Below are positions 16,856 to 23,351 of a stretch of DNA of 23,351 bases, piece after piece (positions within the stretch are counted from its first letter, which is position 1; each line of letters opens with the position of its first letter). The translations under genes and the position numbers were made by a program. The stretch lies in the NCBI GenBank assembly GCA_033557675.1, contig JAWQRM010000387.1:1-23351 (forward strand), given 5' to 3'. Source of the stretch: Coptodactyla brooksi (lineage: Eukaryota > Arthropoda > Insecta > Coleoptera > Scarabaeidae). The notes under the pieces were generated by a model, which saw only the letters and a program-made list of their open reading frames with translations, did no database searches and was not told the DNA's origin.

Positions 16856-17973
16856 ATAATACATATTTAGCTGGCTGAATTTGTAATAAGTCAACAAAAT
16901 GGCAGTTCTCAGCCTACTTTGCTTGCCCAGCCTACTGGTTTATCCAACGTTTACCTTAACCAAGGTTACCTTACCGTTTGAAACGGGTGAACTTCCGAGA
17001 TCGGGTCGGGGTTGAGAGGAAAATGTTTGCTTTTTCCAGACCTTTCAAACCAGGTGCAGTATAGAGTTACATTGAATATTTTAAAGTTCAAATCCCTGGC
17101 GATGCCATTTCAAGGGGAAGGGAAAATTTTAATAAGCTAACATTTTTTTGGTACATATGAGATTCCTAAAGTTTTATTCTTTATCTCCACTGATTCCAGA
17201 GATTTTAGCCCGCACTATAAACTTTTTCAACACAGTGTATCTTACGTCCATGATTTAAATTTTGATATCGAATAAATGACTAAAGAACTTGAATTATGGG
17301 CAATTTAATAGGAAACCAAAGCGAGTCGTTTATTTTTCCAATCCGAAATTTCATCAACCTAAATACGTCACTGGGGGTTTAGGGGACCAGGTTCGATCGC
17401 ATACAACGAAAACTAAGGGTGGCTAATCTGGCGATAAATGCCCTCTCGGTGACTCACGGATGTTTTAAATCCAACCCCCTCGTCGTCGACGCATTTTTTC
17501 TCTATCGTTTCGATCCTGCTCCGGTCGTTAGTTTCTTGCGACAACAGAAGAGGAAGTGGGCTGACTGCCAGGCGATTTACGGAAATACACGCAATCGGAA
17601 TAGTTTTCGTTTGTACATCCCTTTACACCGGCACAAGGTCGTAACACAAATCGACACTGATGAAATCTAATTGTTTCGAGTGCCGGCCTGGTACACAACC
17701 GGTCGGGACGGTCTGAAGTGTTTGAATTTCAACTGCTCTGCTCTTGACTAAATCTGATTACGATCGATTTCCAGACGAGCCACCGAGAAAGACAATCGCT
17801 ATTACCTTCAAGTTACGACTTCATTCGCGCCTTAGAGTAGTATGCTTTGCACATGAACGAGTCGCAAACAATGTAGTAACATTAGATTAAACTTTATTAA
17901 ATATTAGATTTTATTAATACCTACTTACCTAAAATACTTATACTCAGTAATGTCTAATTGTAATAAAGTTCTA
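16856..17973. other. Intergenic stretch with a GC-richer block, no supported gene
   Basis: Around 17340-17830 GC content rises and an 83-codon plus-strand frame (17419-17670) is open, but its product has no motif I recognise and no evident splice signals. TTAACCAAGGTTACC near 16957-16971 is a short near-palindrome of unknown meaning. Confidence 0.5.
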
Positions 17974-17994
17974 CCAGTTTGTGATGGGTTTTAT
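17974..17994 (+). repeat. Left terminal inverted repeat of the DDE element
   Basis: CCAGTTTGTGATGGGTTTTA plus T; exact complement at 19799-19819. Confidence 0.8.
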
Positions 17995-18175
17995 GATTTC
18001 AGTTACTGGTCATAAAAACCCCCTCATAAAAAACCCTTTGCAGCCCCTACCCAGGGCCGCACATTACGTAGGTATTGCTTAATGTTAAGTGGGAATAGTT
18101 TATACATAGAAATAACAAACATTAGTAAGAACAATATCAACCAAATTACAAAACCAAATAAAGAAAGAAAAACCA

Positions 18176-19517
18176 TTAATAGTCGTCACTCTCAAAACTA
18201 CTGTCTTCTGGGTCAGAATTATTATTTACACGTATAATAAACTTTTGGGCACCCTGAGAAACATAGGAATTTTCTACAGTAATTACACGCTTTATACAAT
18301 TCTTCCACAGCGTGTCTTGTATTTCACTCACTTGTTTTCGTATTATGTCTACCACTTCCGCATGCTTTGTGGGAAATTGGTTATTTTTGCGAGTATTTCT
18401 TTTCAGTTTACTCCAAATCAATTCGATGGGATTTAAGACATAGTAGTATAAGTGCAGCCGCAAAACTGTGTGTCCTTCTTTATTTTGTTCTTCATCTACC
18501 ACATACTGAACAGGAATATTCTGGGATTTTATGGTTTCTAGTAACTTTGGTTTAGTTGTCTCCTCTTCAGGAATTATTATGTTGTTTCTTTCCATATATG
18601 AAATTATATCTGCTTTTATTGTCGCAATTGTTGGTTTGCAATTTAACATTCTGGAATGGTAAGGAGCGTTGTCCATTACCATGACCGATTTCGCAGGTAA
18701 AGCTGGTAATAATTGGCTTTGAAACTATCTGTCAAAATGTGTGGAACCCATATCCTGATGAAAATCGACCGAGCACATATTTTTAGTAGATAACAAAAGC
18801 CCATTTTCACCCGTTCTTGGTCACTGCCGGTAAAATTACTTGATCACTGCCGGTAAAACTGCCATGTAAAATTATCATACTTTTTCCTCTGCATGGCGAA
18901 GTATTTAATAAACACCTCCCACTGCCATCTACAAAGCCTTTGTTTATTGTATCGTGAGTATCATACCACGTTTCATCCAAATATATTATGGATCTTCCTT
19001 CTTCTCGAAATTTTCTAATTACATTGATGTAACTCCATCTTAAATCTTTCAATCGTGTCGATTTCATTATAGCTAACCTTTTATTCAATATTTTGTATTT
19101 AAATTCATTGGCGTGTAAATATTTACGCACAGTTTCTGCACAATAATTGACTTCGAAATCACGTAGGGACAATTTTTCCATAAGGGTAGTAATATTTGGA
19201 ATAGATCCTTTCTTGTACGTACTATATACGGTTTCTTTTATTTCAGTACCTACGGTATCTGGAATTCTCGATAAAGAAGATTTTGAATAATCTGTTTCTT
19301 TTACACCTGTCGTTACAATTCTCTGTACCGTAGATTGAATGACTTCCGTCAATTCACTTGTCACCTTTACAGGTGCCGAACAGTTTTTGACTTTTAGATT
19401 TTCGTAAACCTTAACAATTATATTCTTAACATCCGCGGAATGAACGACTCTACTCGTCGCGGACGTTTCATTTTCATTCTGTTGTGAAAAGTTTCGGCTT
19501 TTCATCTTTACCTGCAT
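18176..19517 (-). pseudogene. IS630/Tc1/mariner-superfamily transposase, one shift and one stop from open
   Basis: First part (19517-18807, 236 codons): helix-turn-helix region with VVHSADVKNIIVKVYENL and STVQRIV, then YLDETW with the first catalytic Asp at residue 181. Second part: LLLSTKNM, DFHQDMGSTHFDR, an in-frame TAG where Trp is usual, then VMVMDNAPYH (second Asp), YVVDEEQNKEGHTVLRL and NPIELIWSKLK (catalytic Glu). From the MDNAP Asp to this Glu there are 82 residues, much longer than the 34-41 of classical Tc1/mariner. The parts are separated by a frameshift close to a 23-bp tandem duplication near 18815-18859. All three catalytic residues remain, so decay is recent compared with its neighbours. 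Confidence 0.88.
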
Positions 19518-19798
19518 TATACATATAATAAGGTGGAATAGATAGTAATCAGTACGTAAATATGTTTTTCAAGTAATAGATTATAAAAAGTGCCTAAAAA
19601 AATCTTTACCTGTATTATATAGTAAGATGGGAATACTTACAATAAATAATAAGTACGTAAATATGTTTTTCAAGGAATAGATTATACAAATTTCTGCCTA
19701 AATATTTCGTTTACTAAGTTCTACCCTGTGCTTACCTGCTACCGGGTTTCCATTCTCTGCTTAATGGCATTCTAGTAAAGCTATAGGTTGTAAAAACT

Positions 19799-19819
19799 AT
19801 AAAACCCATCACAAACTGG
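19799..19819 (-). repeat. Right terminal inverted repeat of the DDE element
   Basis: Exact complement of 17974-17994. Further inward it continues GTAAAAACTATA, with a CTATAGGTTGT-like word shared with 20229-20240. Confidence 0.8.
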
Positions 19820-19839
19820 GAAAACTAAACAAATAATTT

Positions 19840-20248
19840 TTTGTACCATCTAATAGTTTATCGTTCGTACTTAGAGCAAGCAAGCAGTTAATCCTCATGA
19901 CCTATCTATGAAATACATATTTATACCCCTGCAAACTGCGTGAGGTATTGAAATTTCTTTTTCTCGTTTATTGGTGAATGTATCCAACTCATTGTCGTAT
20001 CAGTTTTTTAACGTTCCCATACAATACGTCTTCATTTCCAGTAGTTTTCTGGAAATCAGAATAATTATCCATGTATAAATCATCGCTCTGACCTAACAGT
20101 ACATCTACTAGGTTCCATGCAACTTTTGACATATGTCGCTAGCTACTTAATTCTGTTATTTGACATAGAACATGGGACAAGTAGTTTACAAAGAAGCAAA
20201 AAACAATTTCATCAGTAAAGTTAGTAAAGCTATAAGTTGTAAAAGATC
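19840..20248. other. Spacer between two same-orientation element ends
   Basis: AT-rich, no frames of note. It is bounded by the right terminal repeat at 19799-19819 and its sister copy at 20249-20269. Confidence 0.5.
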
Positions 20249-20269
20249 ATAAAACCCATCACAAAGTGG
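20223..20269 (-). repeat. Additional copy of the DDE-element right end
   Basis: AGTAAAGCTATAAGTTGTAA and then ATAAAACCCATCACAAAGTG at 20249-20268 match 19776-19819 apart from scattered differences, in the same orientation. No transposase is attached, so it is either a second truncated copy or a duplicated end. Confidence 0.7.
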
Positions 20270-20920
20270 GAAGACTATAATAGTCTGTGCTTATTACTTG
20301 CACTTGACTGCAGTCTATTTTTAATAAGGAGTGATGCTAGAGGATATATCCACAATAGGTATATATCCACATATGTTGCACGTACTTCACACCATAGCCA
20401 TTTCGTTCTATGTGTTTATTATAACAATTCTTGTTGCAATTTTAATGATTATTCGCTGAAAGCTTATTTCAAATTATAATACAACAAAATGGTTATTACG
20501 GGAATATAACTTGTGTGAAAACCATCTCTCACACAGCTGTTATTGTTAAAGGTGCTCCGTTATCTCATTCTGCTTCAAAACACCTTATTAAACTTATAGC
20601 TTCATTACTTACAGTCGTACCGCGTTTTCTACATACGCTACGATTATAAGAAAACTAAGAGTTGCGATCTAACATTAAATTTGCGTTTTGCGTAATGGCG
20701 GTGCAATGAAAATAGTAATGTTTTAAAATCACAAATCAGAACCATCTCGCAGTTATTCAAGAATAATTAAATATAGGACGTTGTCAATGTGCCACAATGT
20801 TGACATATTTGATGTTATAAATTAGTTTTCCTAGTTTCCTATTAGTACATCGACGCTATTCCGGATTTTCTTTGTGCCTGATCTTGTTACTTTTAACGCA
20901 AAACATGTTATAACATGATG
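20270..20920. other. Intergenic stretch, no supported gene
   Basis: AT-rich, many stops; nothing recognised on either strand. Confidence 0.55.
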
Positions 20921-21061
20921 TGGGATGTATGGAATAATTCCCTGGAGAAAAGCGGTTTAACCAGAAACACTTATAAAACTAAAGTTATGGCCATCACAAA
21001 TAAAGAAGAAGTTGTAGCTAGAGGTAGAGGAAATATCCAGCTAGAACAAGCTGAAATTTGA
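20921..21061 (+). pseudogene. LINE reverse transcriptase fragment
   Basis: The open stretch reads WDVWNNSLEKSGLTRNTYKT followed by KVMAITNKEE, ending at a TGA at 21059-21061. W-x-n-x-L-x-x-x-GL-x-x-n-x-x-KT-K-V-M is the block just after the catalytic FADD motif in non-LTR reverse transcriptases, where the strand after the active site carries G-L-x-x-N-x-x-K-T-K. The active site is not present, and the fragment is too short to name a clade. Confidence 0.6.
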
Positions 21062-21917
21062 AATATGTTAGAGCACAAATTTCAGCTTGATTTCAGTAAA
21101 ACATTCATCGCAAAGTTAGGGTATAATTCGTACTTCGTCTATCAATAGATGCGTCATTTTTATTCCCTCTTGGGTAAATCTAAATACAAAGATTGTATTG
21201 CATAACTAACCAATTGCAGCAGTTCATTGGGACTACATTCTTGTTAATGGATTTGGTAGTAAGCTTAGTTATTATGTTCAAAATATTTGGATCATAAGTT
21301 TGTAATTTTCCCACACTGATTTAACCGGGACGTTGGAAGTAAAAAATTAAAACAAAAATATTGATATACTAACTTTATACTTAACACCAACTAGATTGAT
21401 ATAACTTATGCCGATACAAAAAGAAATGTTTACCACATTTATGAGTAGCAGCATAATAGCAAACAACAGCGAAATCTTCTATGGATTTTCAGTGTAAAAT
21501 CAATAGTGGTACAATAACATTATAGTTATATTTAGTGTATATCTGTATACAGCAATATTGTGTAATATTAAAATGTGACTGTGCCTGCTCGGACACATTA
21601 TCCACAAAAGCTGAATGTTTTAACTGGTATAATAAGTGATTTCACTATTGGCCCTTTTCTATTTGCAACACCAAGCGATTGCTTGGTGTTGCAAACACCA
21701 AGAATAAATATTAAAGAAATATTAAAAATAAAAATTATGCAATTTCATGATTATGAAACTATTATATTATCATAGCAGTGTTCTCTGCAGTGAGGGATAT
21801 TTATATAAAGTTGTGGATTTGTTTCCAACATTTTGTGACTTTGTTTGCTGGTGCATAAAGTATAATATTGTTTTTACAAGAAAAAAATAGTTTTACAAGA
21901 AACTATTATGACATTTT
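21062..21917. other. Intergenic stretch with one perfect hairpin
   Basis: AT-rich. The only structure is the hairpin at 21662-21695, listed separately. A word TAAAGTTGTGGATTT at 21807-21821 matches the end of the hammerhead-like repeat, but the following bases do not, so no copy is called. Confidence 0.5.
21662..21695. repeat. Perfect 15-bp hairpin
   Basis: TTTGCAACACCAAGC at 21662-21676, loop GATT, exact complement at 21681-21695, followed by a further ACACCAAG. It is not followed by a T run and lies in no gene, so a terminator role is not supported. Confidence 0.9.
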
Positions 21918-23351
21918 TTAAACAAGATTGTTACGTATAGAACGAACGGGTCATTATGACACAAAACTATTTAGATTTATTTCACTTTATGTAATTTTAT
22001 TTTTAACTTTACCTATGTGAATACTATAAGTGTATTATAACTATATAACAACCAACAAGATTATGCTGTGGTTCCTGTGCAGTTACTACAGTCAAAAGAC
22101 AAAGTTATATCTTTGATGTTAGAACCTTTCCCCCAAAGTGGACGAGCATCTAATCAAAATATAATAAAAATTACTCCCTGTTCAACTAGGCATGCTATAT
22201 CTAGAGTGAAGGATATTCTATCTGCTTTTCAAGTTATTTTGAACCCTACATTTGAAAATATTGTGTTGAAAATGAGCAATATTAAAGGTCGGAGAGTGTA
22301 CAGATGCGATTGGGAAGATCTGGATAATATTACAATACAAGCATATATAGGATTATTGTTGTTGTCAGGAGTTTATAAATCACACGGCTAATCACCATAT
22401 ACTTTGTGGGATGTAGAGACCGGTAGACTTATTTTTCGTGCAATGATGTCGTTGAAAGTTTTTTATCGAATATCGCGCGTATTACGTTTTGACGATAAAG
22501 TCGAAATTTGAGGATCGTCAACAATGGAGAGCAGATGACAAACTAGCCCCTACAAGAGGGTTTTGGGAGAAATGGATAGAAATTATGCCTAAATTGTGCA
22601 ATGTAGGAGACAATGTTACTGTTGACGAACAACTTGTGGGCTTCAGAAGACTCTGTTCTTTCAAACAGTATATTTCCAGTAAGCCAGCGGAAATATGGCA
22701 TCAAAATGTGAACTTTTTTTGACAGTGGTAGTTCCTACGCCATGAAAGCTCAAGTTTATAGTCCAATAAATTAGGTTTTTATTTTACCAAGGATACCACA
22801 ATTATGTCATATGTGCCTAAAAAAATAGAAACGTTATTCTCATGAGCATAATGCACTGTGATAATGAAGTGAACAGCAGAGATGACAAGAAGCCACAAAT
22901 GGTACTAGATTATAACTCTACCAAAGGGGCGGTTGATGCGTTAGATCAAAGCATTGCAGCATATACTTGCAAAAGAAAAAACAATCGATTGCCTATTATT
23001 GTGTTCTACAATATACTTGATGTTAGTGCTTATAATGCATTTGTGTTGTGGAGAGAAATAAATCCAGACTGGAATAAGAACATTCTGTACAAGAGAAGAC
23101 TATTTCTGGAAGAACTGGGCACACTGATGATAACTGTCAAGAGAACATAAACCCTGTACTCAACAACGCTACTGCCGTAATAAAGAAAATTCAAGATCAA
23201 CGTGGTGGAATGCAGTGCCATCTACATCTGGTGCAATCAGTAAAAATAAAAGAGCGCGATGTAATATGTGTCCATCAAAATATGATAATAAAACAAATAT
23301 AACATGTTGTAAGTGTGTTAAATATTTGTGTAAGGTTCATGTGTTGTATGT
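21918..23351 (+). mobile_element. piggyBac element, right end beyond the window
   Basis: Transposase remains run from about 22060 past the window edge. A TTAA at 21918-21921 and the near-palindrome CGGGTCATTATGAC at 21947-21960 lie just upstream. They resemble the TTAA plus GGGTCA...TGACCC layout at 14262-14324, so the left end is placed there provisionally. Confidence 0.6.
22060..23351 (+). pseudogene. piggyBac transposase (PGBD-like), broken, C-terminus cut by window edge
   Basis: Blocks in order: STRHAISRVKDILSAFQ, MSNIKGRRVYRCDWEDLD, YIGLLLLSGVYKS followed by a TAA, LWDVETGRLIFRAMMS, VLRFDDK. After a shift come WRADDKLAPTRGFWEKWIEI and DNVTVDEQLVGF (first catalytic Asp codon 22624-22626), YAMKAQVYS, then SIMHCDNEVN, MVLDYNSTKGAVDALDQ (last catalytic Asp codon 22935-22937), RLPIIVFYNILDVSAYNAF. 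Near the edge comes the C-terminal cysteine-rich domain RCNMCPSKYDN...CCKCVKYLCKVH. The stretch between MKAQVYS and SIMHCDN lacks the expected middle Asp block, a deletion of roughly 80 codons. Several frameshifts and stops. Confidence 0.88.

Larger units (their letters stand above)
17974..19819 (-). mobile_element. IS630/Tc1/mariner-superfamily element with long-spaced DDE transposase
   Basis: CCAGTTTGTGATGGGTTTTA starts at 17974 and its complement ends at 19819 (21 bp, exact). A TA precedes the left end (17972-17973). A matching TA directly after the right end is not visible, so the true ends may lie a few bases outward. The minus-strand transposase at 19517-18176 fills most of the interior. 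A third copy of the right-end sequence occurs at 20249-20269. Confidence 0.8.

Noticed and set aside
17419..17670. 83-codon open plus frame as a host gene
   Set aside because: GC-richer block but no domain, start context or splice evidence. It is kept only as a note in the region description.
21681..21710. Hairpin as a transcription terminator or tRNA-like structure
   Set aside because: No T run follows, no gene precedes it and no tRNA box motifs are present.
21807..21821. TAAAGTTGTGGATTT as a fifth full copy of the hammerhead-like repeat
   Set aside because: The match stops after about 15 bp, and the core and tail are absent.

Overview
The window is eukaryotic and most likely from an insect. 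It is AT-rich, has no operon-like gene packing, and is filled with decayed copies of transposon families typical of arthropod genomes. I see no complete host gene. The only host-derived coding sequence I recognise is a short frame resembling the N-terminus of the dynein regulatory complex subunit DRC4/GAS8. It is present twice as an inverted duplication: 10923-11195 on plus (open) and 13135-13378 on minus (broken).

Layout, left to right. 3-212: zinc-knuckle tail of a non-LTR retrotransposon ORF1, followed by a probable piece of its 3' region. 2013-3295: mariner element on minus whose middle is replaced by about 400 bp of degenerate TGAT/GATT tetranucleotide repeat. 3795-5900: decayed hAT element on plus with a BED finger. 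6246-8603: PIF/Harbinger element with both terminal inverted repeats, a TAA target duplication, and remains of both its MADF/Myb-like and transposase genes. 9519-9943: second hAT fragment. 10725-13625: the duplicated DRC4-like module in inverted orientation. 14555-16855: Ty3/Gypsy pol on minus, split by a Tc1/mariner-type element with DD41D spacing (15601-16318) and by a short repeat (16545-16664). 17974-19819: another IS630/Tc1/mariner-superfamily element on minus. 20921-21061: LINE reverse transcriptase scrap. 21918 to the window end: piggyBac element on plus.

The most unusual signal is a short dispersed repeat with four recognisable copies, at 3509-3645 (-), 10140-10284 (+), 12494-12622 (-) and 16545-16664 (+). 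The copies share a motif order resembling a minimal type I hammerhead ribozyme: CUGANGA-like box, 6-bp stem II, GAAA, tiny stem III, GUC. They also share a tail ending in AAATCCACAACTTTA. One copy sits inside the Gypsy pol frame, so it moved as a unit. Each copy departs from the consensus core, so self-cleavage today is doubtful; the inference concerns the ancestor.

All assignments come from reading translations and motifs by eye. No database search was run, and element ends are approximate unless a terminal repeat or target duplication is stated.
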